Shown one piece after another: positions 23,631 to 34,240 of a stretch of DNA of 64,000 nucleotides. How positions within the stretch are numbered: position 1 is the first letter of the stretch; each line of letters begins with the position of its first letter. Made by a program: the position numbers and the translations under genes. The DNA lies in assembly GCA_014529385.2 (NCBI GenBank), contig CM043945.1:96448612-96512611 (forward strand). Reading direction: 5' to 3'. Under the pieces are notes generated by a model that ran no database searches, was not told the origin of the DNA, and worked only from the letters and a program-made list of their open reading frames with translations. Source of the DNA: Adiantum capillus-veneris. Lineage: Eukaryota; Streptophyta; Polypodiopsida; Polypodiales; Pteridaceae.

Positions 23631-25061
23631 CAAACTTGAGAAAGTTAGACTTGCAAACATAGCATGTCTTAATTGCAAAAAAAGAAAAATATACCTTGGC
23701 CCTCTTACAATTTGTCGGCTGCGATTAAAAAAAAAAAAAAGTTTGAGTCGTGCTTAAGCTTTATATGCTTGTATTTTTCTTAGCTCGACTCATATAATTC
23801 CTAGTTTGATGTAGAAACCCTTCAAGGTTCCATACTCAAAGCCTTTTGAGAATCTAACTACAAGCTTTTATATGTTCAATTCTCAAGACCTTTACAAGGT
23901 CTACAATCTTGTAGGACCTGCATCCGCCGATACATGTATGCCGTATCAGCCCAGTGTTGAACTCAAAACACCCAAAACCTTTAAAATGTTTCAAGGCTTG
24001 TAAGGATGTAGTTAAAGAGGACGTATGCTCTAAAACTCCTATCATATGTATATGTTTGTAGAAGCCCTTACTTCAGCTCAAAACTAACACCACACTTCAT
24101 GTGGGAAAAACAAGAAACACTCACAACTCTTGGTTGTATGGTAATGAGCATACAACCAAGAAACACTCACAACTCTTGGTTGTATGATCAATTTAGCAAC
24201 TCCGTGAATCCCAGTTTACACAAGGAACAAAAATCTCTAGACAACGAGCCCATTTTTCTTGCAAACATCAATGGGTTCTTGACCAAGTCTATGGTTGTTG
24301 TAGGCCCAAAAAAATTCTTTTGAGCATAGAATTAATTCCAAAAAAGGTGCATTTTTCCATTATGTTGACCTATCATAGATGTTTCTATGTGTACACCTAT
24401 CATTACCACTATAAATGCTTCCACTTTACACACTTCGGTTATTTACTTTCATGTTCAAGCATAGAAAGCATCAAAACATATCTTCCTAAGATAATTTGGA
24501 ACACACCTATGAAGTATTGAAATTGTACTGATGAAGAAACTAGCTCCACAATGTGGCTTTCCTTATGGCAAATAAACCTATCAAGTTGGTGCCAAATTGG
24601 AGAGTGACCCTTCAGCAGGCTGAGGCAAGCCGGCCAAACGATGCCCATGTGCTACCAGACGCCAAGCTCCATGACTCCACCGTAGACAAATCGAGGAGAT
24701 CGGGACCCGAGCACATCGAGCTGCTGAGGAGAGACAAGCCTAGATGATGACTCGTCCGGTGGCGTTCATTAGGGCAGTCCTTGCTCCCGACCCTCCCATG
24801 CACTACATTTTACATCCCCCCATTAGCACAGGATGGAGCTAGCTAGATTACTGCATTTGCATGGTTGTAGTACCCTGAGCATGTAGACATGCACATATCC
24901 CTAGTACTCGAGTCACCCATCCCCATAGATCTCATCATCCACCAAAAGTCCCTTTCTTTTAATCAATACCAGTTTGAACTATTTTGTCTTTTCCAATAGA
25001 GGAAGGACATACACTTGATTTGTCTTATAGGCCAACTTTGGCCTCACAGAGACGTTAAAAG

Positions 25062-25065
<4 letters not shown>
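23631..25065. other. Gene-free stretch with an A15 run
   Basis: No gene is recognised. An A-run of about 15 at 23728 could be an old poly(A) tail of a plus-strand retrocopy, but nothing coding precedes it. A small direct/inverted repeat at 24111-24186 is listed separately. Minus-strand open frames at 24439-24803 have no known motif. Confidence 0.4.
24111..24186. repeat. 30-bp direct repeat with a 12-bp hairpin
   Basis: A 30-bp unit (CAAGAAACACTCACAACTCT and the next ten bases) occurs at 24111-24140 and again at 24157-24186. The piece between holds CATACAACCAAG, the exact reverse complement of CTTGGTTGTATG at each unit's end. This gives a perfect 12-bp stem with an 8-base loop (24129-24160). 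Confidence 0.9.

Positions 25066-25116
<51 letters not shown>
25066..25116. repeat. (CT)25 microsatellite
   Basis: A perfect CT run, seen directly. Confidence 0.95.
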
Positions 25117-25120
<4 letters not shown>

Positions 25121-25323
25121 GCTTCAATTAAGACTTACTGATTTTGAGGGGTACCAGCAGAGGCTAGGATATGTCATTTATGTCGCCTAGAGCCAGAGAC
25201 AAAGCTGCACTACACGTCACTGCCTCGTGTACTATGAGATACGAGGCCGCTTCCACTATCTTTTCAGAGAGGGTTTTGGACTATTTTCTAGAGTCATGAG
25301 ATACGAGGATCAAAGATGTTGGA

Positions 25324-25650
25324 TTGTTTCTACTAGCGCTGCGCAGACATAGAAAGAGCTTGCTGAGAACATCACAAAAGAGCCAGTCTCAGAGACAGAT
25401 CACAGACTTCTTTACACCAGCCAGGGTACAGCCAGAGGAGCAGTCATCACAGCAGATCTCACATCCCACCCACGTCAAAGGTACGTTGATTGATCGAGCT
25501 ATTGAGTTAGGCAGATCTAGGCGCCCACGACCACGGGGAGCCTCACGTCATCGACAGAGGTGGCAGCAGAGGATCAAGATCATCCTAGCTCAACATGCAA
25601 GACGACCAGTAAGAGTATTGACCATAAAGGATATTGATGAGATTCGGTAG
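25324..25650 (+). CDS. Unrecognised basic ORF with PCNA-binding-like motif
   Basis: An open frame of about 110 codons begins after a TGA at about 25292 and has no ATG, so it may be an exon or the 3' part of a longer gene. It is rich in Arg, Gln and Ser. Near residues 27-34 it reads QRQITDFF, which fits the PCNA-interacting PIP box QxxIxxFF exactly. It then has VKGTLIDRAIELG and an Arg-rich tail ending VLTIKDIDEIR. The stop lies 20 bp before the copia LTR at 25671. PIP boxes occur in replication and repair proteins and in several transposases. I do not recognise the family, and a chance match is possible. Confidence 0.3.
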   Translation: MFLLALRRHRKSLLRTSQKSQSQRQITDFFTPARVQPEEQSSQQISHPTHVKGTLIDRAIELGRSRRPRPRGASRHRQRWQQRIKIILAQHARRPVRVLTIKDIDEIR

Positions 25651-25670
25651 CAACCGATGAGAGATCTCGT

Positions 25671-25862
25671 TGTTGGGGTATAAAGCCCAATGTGGTCGCC
25701 CAGGTAAGTGGGCGGGCCGCCAGGTATGTACACATATTCTTTTGTAAAAACCTAATAAGAACTCACTATGCTCTACACATTACAGTAGAGCGAGTTCACC
25801 ATATCGTCGTGCTCTTCTTCTCGCACTCTCTCTCGCGTCGCACTTCCGCTCGTACTCCTTCA
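25671..25862 (+). repeat. Ty1/copia 5' LTR (192 bp)
   Basis: It starts TGTTGGGGTATAAAGCC at 25671 and ends CTCCTTCA at 25862, two bases before a tRNA-Met primer site. Short LTRs with TG...CA ends and this start are typical of Tnt1-like copia elements. A pyrimidine-rich tract (CTCTCTCTCGCGTCG) lies near the end. The matching 3' LTR is missing, so the edges rest on the ends and the primer site. Confidence 0.85.
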
Positions 25863-25864
25863 AC

Positions 25865-25876
25865 TGGTATCAGAGC
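25865..25876 (+). promoter_or_regulatory. Copia primer-binding site, initiator tRNA-Met
   Basis: TGGTATCAGAGC is the standard plant retrotransposon primer site, complementary to the 3' end of initiator tRNA-Met. It primes minus-strand cDNA synthesis. It lies two bases after the LTR end. Confidence 0.95.
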
Positions 25877-26962
25877 TCAGATCGAGGCTCGGGGCAGCAC
25901 TGCAGGAGGCTAGAGTCACCAGCTCAGATTGGAGTGAAATTTGACAGGCGAAGACACGGCCCCAAATCTCCTGGGCGAGCCCGAGGGCCTCGGTGTGCTC
26001 AGAATTTCATTCTGAGGTCATCTCGGTCACCGTTCGGCTTCGACAAAGGTCTGCGCAGGCCATTTTCGACTACGAGGTCTCGGCGGGTGCAGATCCGACT
26101 CTGCAAATTTGGGGTTTTTCGGCCTACGACTGCAGGTGCTGAGGATATCGACACTCCCAGAGTGTTGATTTGTGGTTGTCTACACATCGAAGGACGGCTC
26201 ACAGTTCTTGGAGGCGTGTCACATACGACACGGGCGCATCTACACACAGACTGTAGGCAACATCCATTAGTTCATCAGGTAGCTTGTGTTTGCTGCTTGA
26301 TATTCTAGATTTCATCCTGACATTGCAGGTACTTCCACATGGGATGTATTGTCAGAGATGATGTATGTCTGTTGAGGGTTTGCTGCCTGTGAGTCACGCA
26401 GCAAACAATCGCCGTAGCGGTTACAGCATACAGTGGAAAATTTGTGGATGTATGACTTTGTGGGAAGTCTATGTACTGTCAGATTTACTGCAGCCTTTGT
26501 TGAGGGTCGAGTGAGGTTTTATTGAGCTGGGGGATTCTCGAATGTTGAGATCCTTTCGGTGATACAGGTCTTGGAGCGATCCCTCGAGCACCCTTAGACA
26601 GGCAGCTAGGATGTATTGACTGTGAGTTAGACAGTTGGGATTGCATCTTTGCTTTACTGCCATTGAGGCATTGTCGCAGTCTATGCTTATAGGACAGTGA
26701 CAGGACAATGAGAGACAGTACAGGTGCAGGACAGGTTTACCCGCATCTTACAGTGTCAGAGAGACAGTGTTTTTTGAGCTGTTTTTTGGTCTCTTTTTTG
26801 AGTACACCAGAGCCATTTTACAAAGGAGACTCTGCCGAAATTTATGCAAAAACTGAAGCTTTCTTGGTTCATTTGACAGGTTGATATTGGTTAAGAGGTT
26901 AGTTTACAGGGGAAACTCTACCGAATTTTTCCCAGGAAAGTAAACCACTGTGAAGCGTAGCT
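25877..26962 (+). other. Copia 5' untranslated leader
   Basis: About 1.1 kb between primer site and the gag ATG at 26963, rich in ACAG/GACAG motifs and with several small upstream ATGs. No coding domain is seen. Long leaders are common in plant copia elements. Packaging and dimer signals are expected here but not identifiable by eye. Confidence 0.6.
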
Positions 26963-28384
26963 ATGGCTGGATCACAGGACACTGCTCTTTACAATATCAA
27001 GAAGTTGGACGGAACCAATTTCCCATTGTGGAAGAAGCAAATTTGGCACGTGTTGGTACAAATAAGCAGATAAAACCTATAAAGCTCAAGGGGATAAAAC
27101 CAGAAGATATGGACGAAGATGAATGGAGCGAAATGGATGAATTGGCACTTTCTACCATTATGCTGACTTTGGCAGAAAGCGTTTACTTCAATGTAGCAGA
27201 CGAGATGTCGGCTTATCAAGCATGGTTAAAGGTGAGTGATCTTTATGAGAAGCAGAGTGCAGCTTCACAGGTATACTGGCTTAAGAAGCTTGTTGACTTG
27301 AAGATGAAAGAAGGGACACCTATGTCCAATCATCTGAATGAATTCAACACAATCTACAGTCAGTTGTCAGCTCAAGGTGTCAAGTTTGATGAACCTGTTA
27401 GAGCTATGTTCCTGTTGATCACATTGCCGGAAAGTTGGGACACTTTTCGCACAGCTTTGAGTAATTCTGCACCTCTAGATGGTTTGAACATAGCAGGTGT
27501 AGAAGGAAGTCTACTTACTGAAGAAACCAATAGAAAGACAATGGACAAAGGCAAAGGAACAGCCTTAGTTGTCAGGGGAAGGACCAAAGAAAAGTACAAA
27601 GGTGGAAAGAGGAATCAGTCTCGTAGCAAGTCCCGCAGTGCTAAAGGCAAGAGTGACATAGAATGCTACCATTGTGGCAAGAAGGGTCACATGAAAAGAG
27701 ACTGCAGAGAATGGAAAGCAAAAAAAGTCAAAGAGAAAGCTGAAGACCATGGTGAGAAGAACAAGTCCTCAGTGAAGATTCAAGAAATAAATGTGACAAA
27801 CATTGTTGCAGAGGATGACAGTCTAGTGTCAGGAGACATCTACTTCTTGAAGAATACAATGGACTCAGCTCTTCTTACAGCATCCGATAGAAATGCACTG
27901 AGTGACTGGATTATAGACTCAGGGGCATCACTTCATGTGTCTCCAAACAAGGAGTGGTTTACTTCTTATGTGACCACTAAAGATCATGTTCGGCTAGGCA
28001 ATGGGTAGACATGTGAGATCTTAGGTGTTGGAGATGTTCAATTGAAGTTTCAGAATGGCTCTTCTTTCACGCTGAAGAATGTGAGACATGTTCCCGCAAT
28101 TACAAAGAGCTTGATCAGCACAGGTTTACTTGATGATGCTGGCTACGTCACCACTTTTGGACAGAACATGTGGAAGATATCCAAGGGTTCTATGACAGTA
28201 GCACATGGAGTAAAGTCTGGAGGACTTTACATGATTTATGTATCAAATGTCTCTAAAAATGTAATCAATGTAACCAAGCAGCCGAACATTTCTTTGTGGC
28301 ATAGGCGGTTAGGACATATGTCCAAGAAGGGAATGGAAATCTTGTCTCGTTCTGGTTATTTGCCTGGCTTTTCATTTAATGATC
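26963..28384 (+). pseudogene. Copia gag and protease
   Basis: The gag ATG at 26963 (MAGSQDTALYNIKKLDGTNF) is followed within 32 codons by a one-base shift near 27055. The rest is open to 28008: gag body, zinc knuckle CYHCGKKGHMKRDC (27661-27705; all four ligands present) and protease WIIDSGASLHVSP (27910-27950; catalytic DSGA intact). A TAG at 28006, where CAG (Gln) is expected, interrupts the frame. It resumes with LISTGLLDDAGY and the pre-integrase motif LWHRRLGHMSKKGMEIL (28296-28350). Gag forms the particle and protease matures it. Few lesions suggest moderate age. Confidence 0.92.
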
Positions 28385-29990
28385 AACAGCTGTTCATCTT
28401 GTAAATAGATCTCCTAGCAAGGTTTTGCAGAAGGATTCAGTGCCAGAGATGGTATGGTTAGGCAAGGTGCCCTCATACAAGCATCTCAGAGTCTTTGGTT
28501 GTGAGGCATATACTCACGTTCCAAAGGAATTTAGGAACAAACTTGAGCCAAAGAGTAGAAAGTTCATCTTTCTAGGCTATGGTAATTCTGGTGAGATGGG
28601 GTACAGACTTTGGGATCCCGAATCCAGAAAGGTTGTCCGCAGCAATGATGTTCACTTTAATGAATCCAAATATCATTCTAAACCAGAGAGGGTTGAGGAG
28701 ATTAGAAGAGTTGTCTTCCAAGAAGATGGACCTGCACGTGCAAGACAAAATGTCAGGGCTCAAGAGGAGCAAGGACAGGATAGAGTGGAACCACAGGTTG
28801 TGGCTGAGCCTGAGCCACCTATTGTGCGTAGATCTGGACGTGTCACGCGACCTCCTGATAGGTTTGTTCCATCTATGAACTATGTCATGTTGACTGATTG
28901 CAATGAGCCTTCATGTTACAAGGAAGCAGTGCAAATGAAGGACTCCGGGAATTGGCAATTGGCCATGCAGTCAGAGATGACAGCTCTGCATAAAAACCAG
29001 ACATGGAAGCTAGTTAAATTACCACGGGGCAAAAAGGCTCTACCTTGTAAATGGGTTTACAGGTATAAGATCACCGCTCATGATAGTGAGCCAAAGTACA
29101 AAGCAAGGCTTGTTGCCAAGGGCTTTAAGCAAGAACAAGGCATTGACTTTGATGAAGTCTTCTCTCCGGTGGTCAAGATGACTACATTGAGATGCTTTCT
29201 TGCACTGGTTTCCATATTAGATTTGGTGTTGCACCAAATGGATGTCAAGACAGCGTTCTTGCATGGTGATTTAGATGTGGAAATTTACATGCAGCAGCCA
29301 GAAGGGTTTGTTGAGAAAGGCAAGGAAGATTGGGTATGCCAGTTGTTAAAGAGTCTTTATGGCTTAAAACAATCACCGAGGGCATGGTACCATAAATTCC
29401 ACAAGTTTATGCTTTCTCAAGGCTACAAACGTAGTGAGTTCGATCACTGTCTATATACAAAGAAGGCTAAGGATGGTAGTTGGCTGATCCTTATTTTGTA
29501 TGTGGATGACATGTTGATTGCTGGCAAGCACTTGGAAGAAATTTCAGCTTTGAATTCAAAGATGGCAAAATCGTTTGACATAAAAGACATGGGTGAGGCA
29601 AGTCATATACTTGATATGCGCATTGAGAGAGACAGATCAAAGAAGTTGATTTGGTTATCTCAAACAGAGTATATTGACAAGGTTTTGCAACGTTTCAATA
29701 TGGAGAAGGGAAAGGCATTGAGTGTTCCATTGCCACCATATGTGAAACTTAGCAAACAAGATTGTCCTGTGTCTGAGGAAGAACAGGCTGAAATGGATAA
29801 GATTCCATATGCGTCCGCAATGGGTAGTTTGATGTATGCAATGATTGCTACTCGTCCAGACATTGCATTTGCAGTGGGAGTAGTAAGTCGATACATGTCA
29901 AACCCAGGCAAGAAACATTGGGAGGCAGTGAAAGGAATATTGAGATACCTGAAAGCTACAAAGAGTATGCGTATATGCTATGGGAGTTAG
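28385..29990 (+). pseudogene. Copia integrase tail and reverse transcriptase
   Basis: After the pre-integrase motif the sequence jumps to the end of integrase (VNRSPSKV, then LGKVPSYKHLRVFGCEAYTH), so the D-D-E core of roughly 450 bp is deleted at about 28384. Reverse transcriptase is otherwise well kept in one 521-codon frame: NQTWKLVKLP, CKWVYRYKI, KARLVAKGFKQEQGIDF, HQMDVKTAFLHGDL, LYGLKQSPRAWY and the catalytic LILYVDDMLIAG at about 29490-29525. Element order gag-protease-integrase-RT marks it as Ty1/copia. Without integrase it could move only with help. Confidence 0.93.
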
Positions 29991-30258
29991 GAGCTAAGTG
30001 TAAAGGGTTTTACAGACTCAGATTATGCAGGTGACTTAGACAACCGAAGGTCTACGTCAGGGTATGTCTTTACATTGGCTGGTGGAGCAGTATCATGGCG
30101 TTCTAGATTACAAGATTGTGTTACTCAGTCTACTACAGAGGCTGAATATGTTGCAGCATCAGAGGCATGCAAAGAATCAATTTGGCTTAATCGACTAGTA
30201 ACAGATTTGGGAATCAAAGAAGAGATGTCTGTGTTATATTGTGATAGTCAAAGTGCTA
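29991..30258 (+). pseudogene. Copia RNase H, truncated by LTR junction
   Basis: After a TAG at 29987 the frame continues with GFTDSDYAGDLDNRRSTSGY, AVSWRSRLQDCVTQSTTEAE and ACKESIWLNRL, the copia RNase H with its first catalytic Asp and Glu. At YCDSQSA (30241-30258) the expected sequence ends and a gypsy LTR begins. The open frame runs on for 17 chance codons to 30308. The last RNase H residues and the 3' LTR are lost. Confidence 0.92.
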
Positions 30259-31782
30259 AGGGAGAAAAAGCTAGAATATTGGTTAAGCTAGCAGACCGGC
30301 CACAGTAGGGATCCAAAGGAGTGAAAATAGGGATCCAAAGGGGGGGCCATCTGCAAAAGAGCCATGTGCAACAATGGGATAAAAAGACCCTAAGGTTAAG
30401 CCCATTAAGACTTCCAAAATGCTAAGGTTCCAAAATTCAAAGGTTGTGTCCAAAGGTCAACCCATGGGGAAATTGGATGCTTTGTGTGTGACCAAAAAGT
30501 CTTTGTATATCCCTACATGGGAGGGGGCGAGCCCTTCTTCTAGGGGATGAGAGAGAAATTCACACACACACACACACACAGGCTCCCTTTACACAAAGGG
30601 AATTAGGGACACATGTCAGCTCCCTAGCCAAGATCTAGATGCCCACAAGGTGTGCCCAATTCCTATTGGATGGCCTTGGAGGTGGACCAATGAGAATTAG
30701 GCTAGAGTAAATCTAGTTTAATTAATTTAAAAACACTTAGTAAAAGAACCAATGAGAATTAAATCTCCTAGAAGACTATTGGACAGTCTCCCAAGGGGTC
30801 CAATGAGCATTCAGGCGCCCAATGGCTTGCCTAATTCCTATTGGCCAGGAGGCAAAGGGGTCCAATGAGAGTTTAGTTTAATTATTAAATTACCTAAAGC
30901 TCTCACAAAAGGGGAAAGGGGGACACATGTCAGAAGGCTATCACTTATGCTGCTTAATAGCCATTGGCTTGACTTGGGGAGGTCCAATGGGGAGTCTGCA
31001 AGAGCAATTAGCAAGAGGGCTCGCCCAAGAGAGAGAGAGAGGGGGCTGATTTTTGCAAGGCATTATCACACACACACTCACACAATCTCATGTGTGAAGA
31101 AAGAGAAGACTATCTCTTCCCAAGCTTTAATGGAGAGCTCATCACCTACTCCAAGCTTGTGAGATAGAAGCCTACATCAACACACTCTTGGCATGTGGAT
31201 GCAAATCCAACCAAGAGCCAAGCTTCAATGCATGCTCATCTCCTCTACCAAGCTAATTACTAAGCTAAAGCTATGCTAAGATGAGTGATTATGTGAGGAG
31301 ATGTACATCTTTCTTGTAAGATACTCCTTCTTCCTCTCAATCTACTCTCATACCCTGCTTGCTCTCACCATCTTCGAAGGTGTGTGAGGTCTTGGGTCTG
31401 AGAACGGGGATAATTAAAGTTGTGTTTGCTAAGTGTTTTGCTTAGTGCATGAAGCTTTCATCTTCATTGCACTAGCTAGTCTTGAAGGAACACAAAGAAT
31501 TGTATTGTACAATGTCTCTCTTGATTGGAGAAACCATAATACAAAGCCTTTTGGAGGGGGGACCGGCTCCATGAAAATCCAGTCCTCAACTGTTGTCAAT
31601 AGCTTAATTTCTCTCTCTTTTGAAAGTATTGTTGATGCTATCTAACTAGGTGTTATGCTTTTTGTTGCTCTCTCCACCCAAGCACTCTTGTAATTCTCAT
31701 TAGGAATCTATTCTAATGAAATGCCCACTATGTTCATGCTAATTTCCGCTATACACAAGTTATTAGGCCATTAAATGTTACA
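30251..31782 (+). repeat. Family B gypsy LTR, 5'-truncated
   Basis: From AAGTGCTA (30251) to AAATGTTACA (31782) this is the reverse complement of the family-B 3' LTR at 56455-58161, lacking its first about 75 bases and one 142-bp internal duplicate. It holds a (CA)n run near 30561-30581 and several CCAATGAG/CTATTGG motifs. No primer site follows the 3' end, so it was a 3' or solo LTR. A 70-codon open frame at 31433-31645 recurs in the other LTR and is not taken as a gene. Confidence 0.88.
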
Positions 31783-32120
31783 CGAGGTCTGCCATAGAAA
31801 TTTTCCTTGCTAGTAGAAAAATGGAAAGCGAAGATTAATCAAGAAAGAGAGGTAGGGTGAAATCTATTGAATCTAGCATAGTTGCTTTGGGAGACAGACA
31901 TTTTAGAGATGAAGTAATTGCCATACACGCATGTTGAGCCTCAAGATCGAGCAGGGGGGAAAAACTATGTTGACCAAATGGTTGTAGGTTACAAACATTG
32001 TGTTTGATACATATGGTGAGATGAGTTGATATACATCAAAGCAGGTGTTTGGATGGTATGAATGTAGATTTCCTTTGCTTCGATGGTTGGGTGGGCAGGA
32101 AGGGAGGGGGAAGTGGGAAG
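31783..32120. other. Spacer between LTR and Helitron-like element
   Basis: No gene is seen. The right part (32080-32120) is purine-rich (GGGAGGGGGAAG-like) and leads into the hairpin beside the helicase gene's stop. The true 3' end of the Helitron-like element probably lies in or near here. Confidence 0.4.
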
Positions 32121-32140
32121 GGAGGGGAGGTCTCCCCTCC
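32121..32140 (-). terminator. Candidate 3' terminal hairpin of the Helitron-like element
   Basis: GGAGGGGAG, a two-base loop and CTCCCCTCC form a perfect 9-bp stem, 18 bases past the endonuclease stop on the minus strand. Helitron and Helitron2 elements end in a GC-rich hairpin that signals the end of rolling-circle transfer. Position and perfection fit, but the element boundary beyond it is not confirmed and the flanks are purine-rich. Confidence 0.45.
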
Positions 32141-32157
32141 AATGATCTTTGGGTTAT

Positions 32158-32830
32158 TTATTTTGGGATCAGCATATATGTGATTGAATGATCTGACCAA
32201 AAGCAAAATCTTGTGCCACAAATGTAGTGAGGTTGTTGGCTTCTCACCCAAATATGGTCTAGCATTGAATTATAGATGGTTGTTGTATCTTTGATTTGTT
32301 GCCGATAGTTCTCCGAATGAAGTAGAGATTCCAACTGTTGGTATTGGGTGTTTATGGTGCTGATGTCGATGTTGAAGTCCCCTAGTATGGTGCTCAGGTT
32401 TTTTTATTGTTTTCTTGTATCAAGTGTTGGAGTTCTAAAAGAAGTGTTTTTATTGGTGTGTTTGGTGATTTGTATACATTCATGACATGGATATGAGTTG
32501 CAGTTTGATTTTCGAAAGAGAAAGTAGCATGGATTATTTCAAGTCCTGCTCTTGAGACAGTTTTTTGACATATGGATTGAATGTTTGGATGGTGGAATAT
32601 AGATACACCATAACCATTATAATGTTGAATATGCTCAAAGTTTGGTGTCAGGGGGTTCATACTTTTTTTTGTTTTGTTTCTTGAAAGCACAAGATACTGG
32701 ATGACATGAAGTTTGGGTCGCCCTTGATGTGGTCAATGTGTTTGTTGATTGAGACGATGTTTAATGATGCAACAATATGGTGTGTTTGTGCAAGTGCAAC
32801 TAGGGGCTCGTTCAAGTAGGACCATCTAGC
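32158..32830 (-). pseudogene. Apurinic-type endonuclease domain fused to Helitron helicase
   Basis: Right after the helicase end the minus strand reads ASLNIVSINKHIDHIKGDPN, then SILCFQETK (32700-32670), the start of an endonuclease/exonuclease/phosphatase fold with the metal-binding Glu. It continues with MNVYKSPNTP, LGDFNIDIS (about 32385-32360), LDHIWV and SDHSITYML to a stop at 32158. All main catalytic motifs (QE, GDFN, LDH, SDH) remain. Two frameshifts fall exactly at T-runs on the plus strand (8 T at 32663; 7 T at 32399), so sequencing error is possible. A C-terminal endonuclease of this type marks Helitron2/Helentron elements. Confidence 0.85.
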
Positions 32831-34240
32831 ATCTGTCCGGAGGCGTTTGATTTCTTTTAGGACTATGGGGTCAGTTTTGATGTGGCTCTTGAGAATGGGA
32901 CTAAGAATATTCAGATTTTCAGGGTCTTTGATACGTGATAGAGCTGTGTAGACCAGGCCATGAGATTGGATCCCAGTAGGGTCGAATGCGACCGTTGTCA
33001 TTGTCAAGCCTTGGTATCTATGGATAGTGCGTGCGTTCGCTGCTTGTATTGGGAGTTCTGTTTTTGAGACTAGGTTGAGTGGGTTCTTTCCTACTTGAAA
33101 GTCTTTTGTGACTTGAAGTATTGGTGTCCATTGTTTGTTTATGTTTGCATGGTAGAGATGTGCATTTTGGGATCGTTGTCTTCTCCCAATTGAGGTATCG
33201 AAGAACTCCACCTAAGCTATCAATGATTGTGCTCTGTTGTTTGTTGTTTGGAAGATTCCATCTGCACCATTGACCAAACCATCAAGCACATTGCTATTGC
33301 TAGCACAAAGTTAGACTATCATTCCGGGCTTTAGCTCAAGGATGGAGGATAATCCAGTAGTTACTTGAGGGTTGTTTGGAATGACTAGGTTCTTTGAGCA
33401 TATTTTGTGGAATTTGTCATGAGCCTTGATGATGTATGGTGTTTCTTGCAAGTTCTCAAAGACCGTTTGGTTGTGCTTGGACTTTAGTTTATTTGTGAAG
33501 AAAAGATGAGGTGTTGTAAAAATGTCAAAGTTGTTGTTTGCAAATGTGTCATTGATAAATGCCAAGTCTCTTTGTGTTTGCTCCGCAACATGTATCCTAT
33601 TTAAGACCTCTATAAACAATTCATTTGATTGGCGCATTGGTGTTGTTAGCTCAGCACATGTGATATGTGTTTTCCAACTCGATGGTGTGAGGATGTCAAG
33701 TGTATTGCTTGTATCACTGAATATCCAACGATTGCGGACAGGGATTGCTTGGCAAAGATCGCCACAAAAGATACCGTCTAGGTCACCGAAGGTTTCATTG
33801 TGTTTGTGCTTTAGATCGGAGTCTTGTGTCAATAATACGCAGCAGCCTGTTGCCTATTAAGGAAGCCTCGTAAAAAACAACTAGTTTGAGGTTTGCGTTT
33901 GCCTGGGATAGGTCATTGAGGGTGTCGTTGGAAAGAGGGGCCATCTCAGTCAGCATCAATGGAAGGCGCAACGCAGAGTGTATTGTTGTGCCACCAAGGT
34001 TGAATGCTGCTTTGCATGTATATGCCGTCAACAATGCTGTTGGAACCTAAATATTTCCTTCTATCGAAGATGCATAGTGACGAGCCAGGCCTTGGATGAT
34101 TGCACGCAAAGTAAAGGTTTTCCTTGTTCCGGCGCCTCCTGTTAAAAAAAGGTGGATTTTGTCATTTGGGCATACTCTCTTTCATGTCATGATATTATCG
34201 TAAAGATGTCTTTGCTCTATATTCAAACTCATGACAATTG
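32658..34240 (-). pseudogene. Helitron helicase (PIF1-like, superfamily 1) domain
   Basis: Walker A at about 34117-34140 reads FLTGGAGTRKTF; Arg replaces the Gly of GxGK[ST]. Walker B near 33870 reads LVVFYEASLIG, with Tyr where the catalytic Asp should be. Later motifs are GDLCQAIPV (33760), a NGADGIFQ motif, ARTIHRYQGLTMTTVAF (33020) and YTALSRIKDPENL. In the family this helicase unwinds the displaced strand during rolling-circle transposition. Stops at 34182, about 34047, 33308 and 33211, a frameshift near 33825 and the two motif changes make it inactive. It is one gene with the Rep domain upstream. Confidence 0.9.

Noticed and set aside
31433-31645. 70-codon ORF also present at 56592-56804 on the other strand
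   Set aside because: Both lie in family-B LTR copies; the repeat itself explains conservation, and nothing indicates a protein.
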